Part shown: piece after piece, positions 19,058 to 28,004 of the stretch
Position numbering within the stretch: the stretch's first letter is position 1
Layout: each line of letters begins with the position of its first letter
Source: Dyadobacter sp. MSC1_007
GTDB lineage: Bacteria; Bacteroidota; Bacteroidia; Cytophagales; Spirosomataceae
Direction of reading: 5' to 3'
Assembly: GCF_023667495.1 (NCBI RefSeq)
Contig: NZ_JAMOZL010000010.1
Location: 62,001-126,000, forward strand
DNA length: 64,000 bases
Program-made: the position numbers and the translations under genes
The notes under the pieces: generated by a model
Database searches by the model: none
Told to the model about the DNA's origin: nothing
What the model saw: the letters and a program-made list of their open reading frames with translations, nothing else

Positions 19058-20062
19058 ATGATAAGAGTCGTACAGATCATACACCCGCAGCAGGGCCGGG
19101 CGCTGGCCATCGTGGACGAACCTTCGTTGGTTTTGTTGAATGGCCTGAAATCGGTTTATGAAGCTGCATTGGAAGCTATCAACAGCAGTCAATCGCTGGA
19201 AGCGTTGCTGTTAGCTACTCGTTCCGAAAAAAAGCTGCATTATGATGAAGTGTATTCAGGAAGTAGCGAATGGAAGCTGCTACCGGCATTCGATTGTCCC
19301 GGCGACCCGTTTCGTTGCCTGGTAGCAGGTACGGGCCTTACCCACAAAAACAGTGCCCTCAACCGGCAGGCTATGCACGCGGCAACGGAAGGCACCAAGC
19401 CTACGGACAGTATTATCATGTACGAATGGGGCGTGGAAAATGGGTTTCCAGCGGCTGGCAAAATCGGTGTGCAACCTGAGTGGTTCTATAAAGGCAACGG
19501 TTCGGTACTGCGGGCGCACGGTGAAACGCTGGAAGTGCCGCCCTTCGGCGATGATGGGGGAGAAGAGCCGGAAATTGCGGGCATCTATATCGTCGGCCCG
19601 GATAGTACGCCACACCGGATCGGTTTTGCCACCGGCAATGAGTTTTCCGATCATGTGATGGAAAAAAAGAATTACCTCTACCTGGCGCCATCCAAGTTGA
19701 GGCAATGCGCGATCGGGCCCGAGCTGGTCATAGGGGGAGATTTTCGCGATATCAGAGGTCATGTGCAGGTTTCGGCTGGTGGCCATTTCAAATGGAGTGC
19801 CGATGTCCGGACCGGCGAGCAGAATATGGCCCACAGTCTTGAAAATTTGGAATACCACCATTTCAAATACCCCGGCCACCGGCTGCCCATGCAGGCCCAC
19901 GTGCATTTCTTTGGGGCGGATGCATTCAGTTTCGGAAGCAAGTTGCTTTTGGAAAACGACGATCTGATGACCGTGCATTGGGAAGGAATGGGCCGTGCGC
20001 TTGGGAACCGTCTGACGATTTCAAGTCAACCGGAACAACTCATTCCTGTATCCAGGCTCTGA
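19058..20062 (+). CDS. AraD1/GguC-type fumarylacetoacetate-hydrolase superfamily enzyme
   Basis: 334 residues, no signal peptide. The sequence fits the AraD1/GguC branch of the FAH superfamily: CLVAGTGLTHKNSALNRQAM, a glycine-rich loop, acidic residues in GDDGGEEPEIAGIYIVG, and the metal-site region EFSDHVMEKKNYLYLAPSK. FAH-fold enzymes of sugar-acid pathways either dehydrate 2-keto-3-deoxypentonate or hydrolyse a 2,4-diketo acid to pyruvate plus a short acid. With an SDR immediately upstream, hydrolysis of the diketo product is the more natural reading, but the AraD1 dehydratase role remains possible. Confidence 0.72.
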   Translation: MIRVVQIIHPQQGRALAIVDEPSLVLLNGLKSVYEAALEAINSSQSLEALLLATRSEKKLHYDEVYSGSSEWKLLPAFDCPGDPFRCLVAGTGLTHKNSALNRQAMHAATEGTKPTDSIIMYEWGVENGFPAAGKIGVQPEWFYKGNGSVLRAHGETLEVPPFGDDGGEEPEIAGIYIVGPDSTPHRIGFATGNEFSDHVMEKKNYLYLAPSKLRQCAIGPELVIGGDFRDIRGHVQVSAGGHFKWSADVRTGEQNMAHSLENLEYHHFKYPGHRLPMQAHVHFFGADAFSFGSKLLLENDDLMTVHWEGMGRALGNRLTISSQPEQLIPVSRL

Positions 20063-20094
20063 TATTCCATTTACATTCTTAAACCTGCATTTGA

Positions 20095-21399
20095 ATGGTA
20101 GAAAATCAAATACCTGTGTCCCCGGCTGTTAGGTTGTCTGGGATGCGATGGGTCATGGTCGGAATGGCGTTCCTGGCGACGGTGCTCAACTACGTGCACA
20201 GGCTATCGTTCAACTACCTGAGTGCGGAAGGCGAACTGCGGAAGCTCATCCCCGACGATGCATTCGGGTACATAGGCACCGCATTTTTCGCTGCCTACAT
20301 GATCTCGAATGCATTCTCCGGTTTTGTGATCGACCGCCTCGGTACCCGGATAGGTTACTCGCTTTGTATGGCGTTCTGGACCACCGCAGGCCTTGTGCAC
20401 GCATTCGCCGCCTCGCCTTTGCAGTTTGGAATATGCAGGTTTATGCTCGGCATCGGCGAGGCTGGCAACTGGCCGGCCGCTATCCGGTTAACGACCGAAT
20501 GGTTTCCGCCGCACGAAAGGTCCACTGCCTCAGGAATTTTCAATAGCGGGTCGGCGCTGGGCGCGGTGATCGTGCCGCCTCTGGTAGCCATGCTGGGCGT
20601 CAATTATGGTTGGCAGGCCACATTCATCATTCTGGCGCTGTGCGGGTATTTGTGGCTGGCAATATTCTGGTTTATTTATTACACTCCCAAGGAAACCCAG
20701 GTAAAGCAAAAAAGGCCCACTGTCCCTGTCAAGGCATTGCTCAAAACCCGTTTTGTGAGAATGTTCACGCTATCGAAGACTTTCATGGACCCCGTCTGGT
20801 ACTTCGTAACCTTTTGGATCGGCCGGTACCTGGTGGATGTGCACCATTTGGAAATGAAGCAGATCGGATGGCTGGCTATGATCCCGTTCGTAATCGCGGA
20901 CGTGGGTAACATCGCGGGAGGCTATTTTACGCAATACATTATCAAAAAGGGAATGCCCATTCCCCGCGCCCGGAAAGTGGCGGTCACCATCGCCAGCCTC
21001 ATTATGATCCTGCCGCTGCTGATCGGTCCGTTCGTGATCAGTACGCCCATTTCAGCCCTCATTGTCTTTGGGCTTGCAGGTTTTGGCTATACGGCCTATA
21101 CCGCCAACACGCTCACTTTTCCCGCCGACGTAGTTCCCCCTAATTCGGCAGCCTCGGTCTGGGGTATGGCGTGCGTCGGTACCGGATTAGGCGGAGCCGT
21201 TTTTCAGTCTGTTTCAGGCATTGTACTTAAAACCTACGCCCTCGAAATGGGTTATCATTACGCCTACAACATCCTTTTCCTCGGCTTTGGCGTCGTCGCG
21301 CTGGTAGGGTTGCTGATCATGCTCTTCCTCATGGGCCCGCTGGTACCGCACCGGGATTTGATCCGGTATAGTGAAGGGGCTGATCACGACCTTGAATAA
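20095..21399 (+). CDS. MFS transporter, anion:cation symporter family (ExuT/hexuronate-like)
   Basis: 434 residues with about 12 transmembrane helices. The first is WVMVGMAFLATVLNYVHRLS, with the N-Y-x-x-R pattern typical of the ACS family (sugar-acid:H+ symporters). DRLGTRIGY is the MFS motif A, and RFMLGIGEAGNWPAAIRL is the diagnostic ExuT/GudP-like segment. The final gene of the operon, it probably imports an acid sugar, which supports the idea that the enzymes upstream act on an aldonate or uronate rather than a phosphorylated sugar. Confidence 0.85.
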   Translation: MVENQIPVSPAVRLSGMRWVMVGMAFLATVLNYVHRLSFNYLSAEGELRKLIPDDAFGYIGTAFFAAYMISNAFSGFVIDRLGTRIGYSLCMAFWTTAGLVHAFAASPLQFGICRFMLGIGEAGNWPAAIRLTTEWFPPHERSTASGIFNSGSALGAVIVPPLVAMLGVNYGWQATFIILALCGYLWLAIFWFIYYTPKETQVKQKRPTVPVKALLKTRFVRMFTLSKTFMDPVWYFVTFWIGRYLVDVHHLEMKQIGWLAMIPFVIADVGNIAGGYFTQYIIKKGMPIPRARKVAVTIASLIMILPLLIGPFVISTPISALIVFGLAGFGYTAYTANTLTFPADVVPPNSAASVWGMACVGTGLGGAVFQSVSGIVLKTYALEMGYHYAYNILFLGFGVVALVGLLIMLFLMGPLVPHRDLIRYSEGADHDLE

Positions 21400-21440
21400 T
21401 CACGCCTCCTTCCATTGGACGTAGAAATAGGATTTTACCT

Positions 21441-21605
21441 ATAAAGCTCGTTCGCCGCATATTTGGCTACAACAAAAGTGGATTGGGTTATAATTTCAAA
21501 ATCTTTACACGTGACCCCTATAATCCACACAGCAATTCCGGAAACTTTTGTACGGCGCTTCTCGAAGATACAAAGGGGCGCATTTGGAGCCACCGCCCTA
21601 GGTGC
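21441..21605 (+). pseudogene. Reg_prop beta-propeller fragment of a hybrid two-component sensor
   Basis: A plus-strand frame reads LVRRIFGYNKSGLGYNFKIF followed by TRDPYNPHSNSGNFCTALLE and DTKGRIW. This is the repeating blade pattern of periplasmic Reg_prop propellers in hybrid two-component sensors (x-Y-x-x-D-P-x-N-P-x-S-L-S-x-N-x-V-x-A-I-x-E-D-x-x-G-x-I-W). After IW the frame is lost, and no kinase or AraC output domain is present. It lies 42 bases past the PUL transporter. The rest of 21400-21748 shows nothing further. Confidence 0.45.
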
Positions 21606-21748
21606 TCTTCTGGTCTGAATTGCCGGTATTTCTTCCAACATAGCTGATTTGAAGAGAAACGGTGCCAGTTGCTGAGAATCTGTTAAGTATTGCGTAAAAG
21701 ACAAGACCGCCGCGAACGCATATTCAAGCAAACACGGCGGTTAAGCAG

Positions 21749-22261
21749 CTAGTCCCTGTCCCAAAAGGCTGGGGGCTCTATACCCAGGGTACGAAGGTAT
21801 ACAGTTGCCTGGGCACGATGGTGAATTTCGTTGTCGATGAAATAAAGAATAATTCCATAGCAGTCACCCTCGTACTGCCCGAATGCGAGGACGATTTCCT
21901 GAAAACGCTGTTTAGGGATTTTTTGCCAATCGTCGACAATCATATCAGATACTTTGTCCCAGGTCGCCAGTAGTTCGGTCTTAGAACTGGCATTAGATGT
22001 TCCCGCATGGTAGTCCAGTTCTTTCATTGGCTCCCAATTATCGGTTGCAAGCCCCTTAACCCCTGTGGCGGACATCCCCATGATTTCCTTGACCATGTCT
22101 GCAAATGGACGCATCCCGCCGAGGGAATACTCAAAAAGCTTATCATCAGGGAACGCTTCAATAACACGCCGGGTAACCCTGCGATGGCCTTGCCAATGGT
22201 CAAAGAGTTCAAGGGACGAAATCATTTTTGGTGCCGTTGCTAGTTGCGATAGATCTTTCAT
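21749..22261 (-). CDS. DinB family protein
   Basis: 170 residues, cytosolic four-helix DinB/YfiT fold. Three spaced metal-binding His are plausible: one near the N-terminus (DHWQGHRRVTRR) and two in the C-terminal signature FIDNEIHHRAQATVYLRTLG, which ends PPAFWDR as is usual. The family includes bacillithiol transferases and damage-inducible proteins of unknown activity; nothing here chooses between them. It is monocistronic and its stop faces the Reg_prop fragment. Confidence 0.8.
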   Translation of the reverse strand: MKDLSQLATAPKMISSLELFDHWQGHRRVTRRVIEAFPDDKLFEYSLGGMRPFADMVKEIMGMSATGVKGLATDNWEPMKELDYHAGTSNASSKTELLATWDKVSDMIVDDWQKIPKQRFQEIVLAFGQYEGDCYGIILYFIDNEIHHRAQATVYLRTLGIEPPAFWDRD

Positions 22262-22452
22262 TGGATGTCTGTTTTTAAGTGTTGATTACTTTTCAGACCC
22301 AAAGAAAATTACCGTCAGTGACAGCCCTATGTCAGTTGCTTTCAATATAATCCGCAATAGTAACCGTAAGCAGCAACGATACTAAGTAGCAGTATCTGCA
22401 AAATGGTACCATTTAGGCTTATCACAATATCAATTTCCAAGTAGGCCACGGG

Positions 22453-23334
22453 TTACTTTTTAATCCCTATAAACTCTTCTATCATCGGAATAAACCATTC
22501 GATCCTGTCCATTACGCCCATATGGCTTGTATGGGGAAGAATAGCCAGTTGCACTCTGGGCATTGGCTGCAAATCGCCCATCACATTACCGCCTTGCTTT
22601 TCAAACATATCTTTCATATGGTTTGTGGTTATCGCGTCCGAATCACCAAATACGAGTAAAAGCGGGTTTTTGATTTTTACGTAGTCCTTTTCCCAGTCAT
22701 AGCTTTTTGTGTCCAATGTCTTCAATTTTTCAACTAATTGCGGGAAACGTTTTGGGTCCGGAGCCAGGCTGTCATATTCGGCCCGCATTGGAGTACCATC
22801 GAAAGCTGATGCAGTCATTTGAGGGATCATTGGTTTTAGCGAGGGCTGCATTCCTTCGTCTGAATAGGACCCCGAAATCAGGACGGCTTTTTTTACCAAC
22901 TGCGGGTGACGGATTGCGAGTTGTACGGCCACGCCAGCGCCCATACTGTAACCTGCGATGTCGGCACTATCAATTTTCAATTGTCTTGCCAGCGCGGCGA
23001 CATCATCGGCCATTCCCTCGTATGTAATTGCCCGTTCGACGTCGTTAGTGCGGCCGTGGCCTTGTAGCTCGGCAACTACTACCATCCTGTTTAAGGATAG
23101 TTTTTCTGCTGTTTGCCTGATTGGTCCGCCAGCATTCATATAAGCCCCATGTAGCAAAATGAGTGGCTCTCCTTTCCCTAATATTTCATAATACATCCTA
23201 AGCCCGTTGACATTCGCATAACCGGACCGAATTTCCCTAGCTGGTTTATTATCGACTGGTTTTTGTTGTTTTTCAGTGCTGTTGCAGCCCATCATAGCTA
23301 GGACAACTGGAATTACAATCAAATACATTTTCAT
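22453..23334 (-). CDS. alpha/beta hydrolase, lipoprotein
   Basis: I choose the ATG at 23334 (MKMYLIVIPVVLAMMGCNS), which gives a proper lipobox with Cys17; the longer frame to 23385 lacks a signal sequence at its N-terminus. The alpha/beta hydrolase triad is visible: nucleophile Ser in DIAGYSMGAGVAV, Asp in LVFGDSDAIT, His in PHTSHMGVMD. The oxyanion region is ILLHGAYMNAGG. The lid resembles the haloperoxidase/esterase group. It is probably an envelope-anchored esterase or lactonase of unknown substrate. Confidence 0.82.
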   Translation of the reverse strand: MKMYLIVIPVVLAMMGCNSTEKQQKPVDNKPAREIRSGYANVNGLRMYYEILGKGEPLILLHGAYMNAGGPIRQTAEKLSLNRMVVVAELQGHGRTNDVERAITYEGMADDVAALARQLKIDSADIAGYSMGAGVAVQLAIRHPQLVKKAVLISGSYSDEGMQPSLKPMIPQMTASAFDGTPMRAEYDSLAPDPKRFPQLVEKLKTLDTKSYDWEKDYVKIKNPLLLVFGDSDAITTNHMKDMFEKQGGNVMGDLQPMPRVQLAILPHTSHMGVMDRIEWFIPMIEEFIGIKK

Positions 23335-23582
23335 AGCATCAGTGGTTTTTAGTTGAACAATGGTCGGCCTTATACTTAAAGACAATGCAAAGTTCCCTGA
23401 TTCACCGAAAACGAAAGAGGTGTATATCCGTCAATGTAAGTGGTGTAAAACGACAATACCGCTTGATATCATACCGGTACCTGCCCATTTTCCCTTCAAG
23501 AAATACAGCAGAGTCCCCATCACCGCAAGCGCATAGGCTGATAGTGCTAAATTTTTCCCCTACCTGAATCTTTTATCCTGTA

Positions 23583-23613
23583 TTGACCAGGGGTACGCTC
23601 AAAACTACATTTG
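23583..23613 (+). promoter_or_regulatory. Bacteroidota promoter
   Basis: TTG (23583-23585), 20 bases, TACATTTG (23606-23613), 30 bases before the ATG at 23644. The promoter looks intact although the gene it drives is broken. Confidence 0.6.
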
Positions 23614-23643
23614 CGACGGTAATTAAAAACTTAAAAAGATCAA

Positions 23644-23879
23644 ATGGCAACAACATTAGTCAACGCAAATGAAAGCGTTACCGTAGTGGGCCTTGGCTCG
23701 ATGGGGGCCGCCCTGGCCGGAGCATTTATCGAAAAAGGATTTCAAGTAACCGTCTGGAACAGGAACCCTGCAAAGGCCGGGCCGTTGGAAAAAAGGGGGC
23801 GGCAGTAGCAGCAAGCATAGTGGCGGCAATCGAGGCGAGTCCGCTGACGGTAATTTGCGTGTCTGATCACGCGGGTTGA
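23644..23879 (+). pseudogene. NAD(P)-binding 6PGDH/imine-reductase-like gene, frameshifted and truncated
   Basis: The frame opens with a Rossmann motif, VTVVGLGSMGAALAGAFIEK, then GFQVTVWNRNPAKAGPLEK. At the A6G5 tract around 23790-23800 a one-base loss changes frame and gives a TAG. Restoring the frame yields KGAAVAASIVAAIEASPLTV and ICVSDH before a TGA. This corresponds to the N-terminal third of beta-hydroxyacid dehydrogenase/imine reductase proteins (about 290 residues in the family); the rest is absent. The following 23880-24015 shows no recognisable continuation. Confidence 0.7.
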
Positions 23880-24015
23880 CGGCCTGCATCTCGCGGTGGA
23901 TCGCGCTCGGACGGCAAATATTCCTACGCAGGCAATCCATAATCCACGCCTTCCATTATACCACGCCAAACTCCCCAAAGCCGTTTTCTGGTAAAAACAC
24001 GACAAGGTTTATCCG

Positions 24016-25251
24016 TTAAGTTAAAATGCGAAAGATCCGCTCGGCGTTTCCATGCGCCACTTTTGCACGTTCTTCCTTGGTAAGTGGTGCTGAATCTATG
24101 AATGCAACGGCAGGAGCGGTGGGTTGATAGGGATAATCAATGGCCCACATGACAGAGTCAATACCCAGCTTGTCAATGCAAAAGCGAAGCGCGAGCGGGT
24201 CTTCCACTCCGCTGGTAGTTATTGAAAAATTGCGTTTGAAATATTCGCTGGGTTTAAGTTGGTTGCCACGGCCGGCGCGGGCCCCGGGCGCGCCCATGAA
24301 GTCCAGTCGCCAAAGCCAGAAGGGCAGGGCCTCGCCCATGTGCCCCAGCACAACTTTGAGTTTTGGAAACCGGTCCAAGACGCCACTGAGCATTAAACGC
24401 AATGCATGTGTGCCCGCTTCGATGCCGTATCCCCATATCGCACCTTCGAGCCGGTAATCTTGGAATGGCGCTGCCATACCATCGGATGGGGCCCGGGGGT
24501 GGATGTAAAGTGGCGCCCCCAAAGCTTCCGCAGCTTCCAAAATTGGCCAGAACCGTTGTTCATCCAGATATCCATTTCCAGTATGCGAATTGACCAGAAA
24601 GCCATTCAGTTTGAGTGTATGGATTGAACGTTCCATTTCCTTGGCGGCTTGCAGCGGGTTTTGGGGTGCGAAGCTGGCTAGTCCCGCAAACCGGGTCGGA
24701 TGGCGGCGAATGGCCTCACTTAACCGGTCATTGGAAAGGCGGGCAAGGGCGACTGCCTGGTCCGCTTCAAAAAGTTGTACGCCAGGCAAGCCCAAAGAAA
24801 GCACGTGCATGTCCACGCCGGACGCATCCATATTCGCCAATCGGCCTGCATCCAGGTCGAGCAGGTTGGGTAGTACTAACCGCGAAACAGCATCGCGGTT
24901 GGATACCGGCGGCGGTGTTTTAGAAGGGTCCTGGGAAGTCGTTGTGGCTGGACTATCAAAAATAGATTTCAGCAGTTTGATATCCAGGTTTGACCCGCCT
25001 TTCCGCACCAGATCACGCAATGCGACAGCCACTTCCGGTATCATGAAAGCTTCTTCGGTCGCAATTTTTCTGACTCCTTTTGGCGCGGTTGGCGGCGTGT
25101 TATTGTTCTGCCTGGCCTGCGGAATCGTTGTCTGCCCGGGCCAGGCGACGACGCCCGCAAAAGCGGAGAGCCTGGCTAGCGCATCCCGGCGGTTGACCGA
25201 AATGCTTTCCTTCGTATCGTTGTTAAACTGGTTGAGCTTGTGTGCACACAT
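24016..25251 (-). CDS. amidohydrolase-2 family metal-dependent hydrolase/decarboxylase, exported (Tat-like)
   Basis: The ATG at 25251 (MCAHKLNQFNND) is preferred to the ATG at 25308. An RRDALARLSAFAGVVAWPG stretch resembles a Tat signal. The enzyme part fits the ACMSD/gamma-resorcylate decarboxylase branch: ATEEAFMIP (E-x-E/A variant of the first metal motif), LYIHPRAPSDG (His), VVLGHMGEALPFW (metal/catalytic His), and WAIDYPYQ (the conserved metal Asp in D-Y-P). It probably decarboxylates or hydrates an aromatic or cyclic acid. It stands alone, reading away from a palindrome at 25350-25373. Confidence 0.78.
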   Translation of the reverse strand: MCAHKLNQFNNDTKESISVNRRDALARLSAFAGVVAWPGQTTIPQARQNNNTPPTAPKGVRKIATEEAFMIPEVAVALRDLVRKGGSNLDIKLLKSIFDSPATTTSQDPSKTPPPVSNRDAVSRLVLPNLLDLDAGRLANMDASGVDMHVLSLGLPGVQLFEADQAVALARLSNDRLSEAIRRHPTRFAGLASFAPQNPLQAAKEMERSIHTLKLNGFLVNSHTGNGYLDEQRFWPILEAAEALGAPLYIHPRAPSDGMAAPFQDYRLEGAIWGYGIEAGTHALRLMLSGVLDRFPKLKVVLGHMGEALPFWLWRLDFMGAPGARAGRGNQLKPSEYFKRNFSITTSGVEDPLALRFCIDKLGIDSVMWAIDYPYQPTAPAVAFIDSAPLTKEERAKVAHGNAERIFRILT

Positions 25252-25349
25252 GGCGTGTAGGATTTGGTTTGGTTGTGAAAATCGGTTTCGATAACCAAAC
25301 ATATACATGCCTTGGGCGAAGTGTTAGCCCAAATTTGCCGCATACCAGC

Positions 25350-25373
25350 AAAAATGGACCATGGTCAAATTTT
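25350..25373. promoter_or_regulatory. imperfect 24-bp palindrome upstream of the amidohydrolase
   Basis: GACCATGGTC is a perfect 10-bp core (25357-25366), extended by matching A/T outer arms with two mismatched pairs. It lies about 100 bases before the preferred start on the minus strand and is an operator candidate. The remainder of 25309-25639 has no gene or other signal I can support. Confidence 0.3.
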
Positions 25374-25639
25374 GTAGGTAAATGGATTTATTTTGCTAGT
25401 GAGTGAATACGGACCTACACGGTCACGGTGGTTAAAGCGTAATGCATAGCTTGATGAACAATAACTTGTTAAACGTGCTTTTTAGTGGGATAGCTACGAA
25501 ATAGATGGCGCCTAGGCGAAATTTATGCAGGAAGTGCATTTCTAGATAATGTTTAGTTGGTATTATTCAGACATAGTTACAAGGCCAAGCAACCATTGCG
25601 GGATTAACGGTTTCTTTATAGGTACCAACTTCCAGAAAA

Positions 25640-26014
25640 ATGATCAAGACCCAATTTTTAATAATGATGCTGCTGACAGCATCTCTGACAGGCTGTAAGA
25701 ATGGAAACCCGATCTGGCAGACTTGCACGGATGAATTTAGGTTTATTGCTCTGACCGTGTCAGGGCCTGCTCTTACTGATTTTTACACTGTCAGATTATC
25801 GACTTCGGACACGATCCGTGTGAATGGGGATATTATAAACGGTAAGAATCAGTACGTGGTATTGAATGATTTGCACAGATTAATGTTTGAGGGACGTCAG
25901 GAGGAATTTTTGTTTATCGGGCTCAGAGGTGACACCATCGCCGTGAGTGAAGCATACCTGATCAGGGCTGATAGATGTCATATTGAGAAAGTGAGCGGTA
26001 AGGAAGCAATATAA
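25640..26014 (+). CDS. small lipoprotein, unknown function
   Basis: 124 residues. MIKTQFLIMMLLTASLTGCK is a textbook lipoprotein signal with lipobox LTGC (Cys19). The mature part is beta-rich with two Cys (WQTCTDEF, ADRCHIEK) that could form a disulfide. I recognise no family. It is monocistronic, with about 330 bases of featureless DNA upstream and a broken gene downstream on the other strand. Confidence 0.65.
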   Translation: MIKTQFLIMMLLTASLTGCKNGNPIWQTCTDEFRFIALTVSGPALTDFYTVRLSTSDTIRVNGDIINGKNQYVVLNDLHRLMFEGRQEEFLFIGLRGDTIAVSEAYLIRADRCHIEKVSGKEAI

Positions 26015-26054
26015 AATACCCAGCATATTTATACGTATATGTACGTCCGTTTAG

Positions 26055-26561
26055 CTACCCATCATATTTCTTTTCAATGTATCCACTGGCTTCCGGTCGT
26101 AGTTGCAGTATGTCAAACATTAGCAGAGCGAGTTTTGTGAGTATCTTGTCACATGAGTGATTCGTTTCAACGCTAAATTCAATTCCTGCGGTGTCTTCAA
26201 GTAAGTGAAAGCCAAGTGATAATATGTTTTTTTTTCATGGAAGAATGGTAAACATAATGCTCAGCTTCCTGCATTTCCCGTTCTGTGGGTATTTGACAAT
26301 AAAGCCTTTTGTTCGGGAGTCTATGGAAATGGAGAGAGAAGTCTCAATGATTGCGTCTGCCAAATGCTGAGTATCAAGCGATGTTGGGTTTCGGTTAAGT
26401 TGTTTTAGCCGGTCAATCTTCCGCTCGATCCGCCAAATGCCTTTTTGAAAATAATCAGCATATTTATAATCCTGGGACGTAAGGCACTCTTGCAATTCTT
26501 CATCCAATATTAATTTCTCAGATTCCAGTTCCCTGATAAGCAATTCAAACTCTGTTAACAT
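26055..26561 (-). pseudogene. hypothetical coiled-coil protein gene interrupted by in-frame TGA
   Basis: The first 108 codons (26561 down to 26238) encode a charged coiled coil (LESEKLILDEELQECL, then WRIERKIDRLKQLN) ending ...SIMFTILP before TGA at 26235-26237. The same frame then stays open for 59 codons and reads as normal protein: KKNILSLGFHLLEDTAGIEF, then DKILTKLALLMFDILQLRP to KKYDG and TAG. A TGG-to-TGA change (Trp to stop) would explain it without any frameshift. The 108-residue product could still be made. Family unknown. Confidence 0.55.
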
Positions 26562-26796
26562 CCGACTTCAGGTTTGCAATATCTGATAAGCCATAAATTT
26601 AAACTGACCAATTTAATTATCAATGCAATCATGAATAGAATCCAACTGGAAGCTGGCTTTATAGATTCAATTTATTGTATTTTGTAGACAATTTATTCGG
26701 TCGTTAAAGTGTAATATCGGCCATGCAACATTTGGAGTTTAGCACACATCTTTCATTGTGATCACGCAACTCATCAAATGTCCATAATTTACCAAT

Positions 26797-27840
26797 ATGC
26801 TTTGTGTTCAACGTCCCGTTCTAATCTGTTTCTTCCTACTATTTGGTATAAATTTATTCGCAAGCGCTCAGGACGATCTCCTTTCGACAGCGGCCATGCA
26901 GAAAGACTTTCAGTTCATCCGAGAACAATTATTTAACGTACATGCCAATCCGTTTTCGCAACTAACAAGGGAAAGGTATGTGGCATACTTAGATTCGTTG
27001 GAGACCGGGCTAAACCAGCCATTGTCGATTGCCAACTTTCAGCGCAAGGCTCGCCTTGCGCTGATACCGCTCGGAGATGAGCACGCAGCTATCTCCATCC
27101 GAAATGCGAACGTGCAGAAAAAAGCTACGAGCTGGGCCGATAGCGTGGCTACCAACATATCTTATCAGCGGTTGGGTAACATCGGTTATATATTTGCACG
27201 TTCTTTTGCGACAAGAGGAAGCAAGGATTTGCCTGTCTATGAGCGTTGTATCGACAGCATTTTTGCAGTAATCCGTCGTGATGGAGTTACGCGGCTTGCA
27301 ATCGATGTGAGTAGCAATGACGGCGGGGCATCTGCGGTCGGCAATATGATCATCAAGCATATCTTCCAAAAACCTTACAGGAATTATTCCATGAGTTGGA
27401 AGCGCAGCGAAGCATATCTGGCCAAACTAACTTCCTGGGGATTCAGGGATGAGACTTATCAAAAAGCGGCGCCAGGTGAAATGCTGCGTTTTCCGTCCGG
27501 GAAAGTTGTTCCGGACAAGGTATCCAGTCCATTTGAAGGGAAAGTGATTGTCATCATCGGCCCCGAGACGTTTTCCAGTGCGATCATGTTCGCAACACTC
27601 GTGCAAGATAATAGCATGGCGAAGTTAGTTGGGGAGTCTCCTGTGAACGGGCACCCAACCCATTTTGGAGAAATGTACTCGACCGCTCTTCCCAATAGTC
27701 AGCTGGAATTACGTTTCGGAGTCAAGGAATGGGTGCGGCCCGCTGGACGTGGCAAAGAGAATAAGCTGGTGCCAGATATTCCATGTAAACTCCCAATCAA
27801 TGGAGATCGTATGACAATTGTTAAACAGCTTGAATGGTAG
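26797..27840 (+). CDS. S41 family peptidase, secreted
   Basis: 347 residues with a signal peptide (CFFLLFGINLFASAQ, cleavage near residue 25). It has a C-terminal-processing-peptidase-like fold: IDVSSNDGGASAVGNMI is the conserved N-x-G-G region, GPETFSSAIMFATLVQD contains the presumed nucleophile Ser, GESPVNGHPTHFGE follows, and the protein ends near VPDIP as family members do. No PDZ domain is visible. It converges with a second, only distantly similar S41 gene at 28005-29447. Its role in envelope protein turnover is inferred. Confidence 0.78.
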   Translation: MLCVQRPVLICFFLLFGINLFASAQDDLLSTAAMQKDFQFIREQLFNVHANPFSQLTRERYVAYLDSLETGLNQPLSIANFQRKARLALIPLGDEHAAISIRNANVQKKATSWADSVATNISYQRLGNIGYIFARSFATRGSKDLPVYERCIDSIFAVIRRDGVTRLAIDVSSNDGGASAVGNMIIKHIFQKPYRNYSMSWKRSEAYLAKLTSWGFRDETYQKAAPGEMLRFPSGKVVPDKVSSPFEGKVIVIIGPETFSSAIMFATLVQDNSMAKLVGESPVNGHPTHFGEMYSTALPNSQLELRFGVKEWVRPAGRGKENKLVPDIPCKLPINGDRMTIVKQLEW

Positions 27841-28004
27841 GATTTCCTGAATGACTCAGTCACTTCTTTAAAAGGTGGTTCGAACACAAAAAACGAAATA
27901 CGAAATAGAACAAAGGATAAGTATGTGTTAGCCAATAGCCTTTTTGTCGGACTAGGAATGACACCCTCGATTTTTCCAGGTGGAGAGCCGAAACTGATGC
28001 ACGA

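Noticed and set aside
23440..23575. A minus-strand hydrophobic frame (LALSAYALAVMGTLLYFLKG) that looks like part of a membrane protein.
   Set aside because: Only 42 codons between stops, no family pattern and no neighbouring continuation in other frames, so it is too short to support.
27841..28004. A small membrane-protein frame in the convergent gap between the two S41 genes.
   Set aside because: It runs antisense into the end of the upstream S41 gene and lacks any family pattern.
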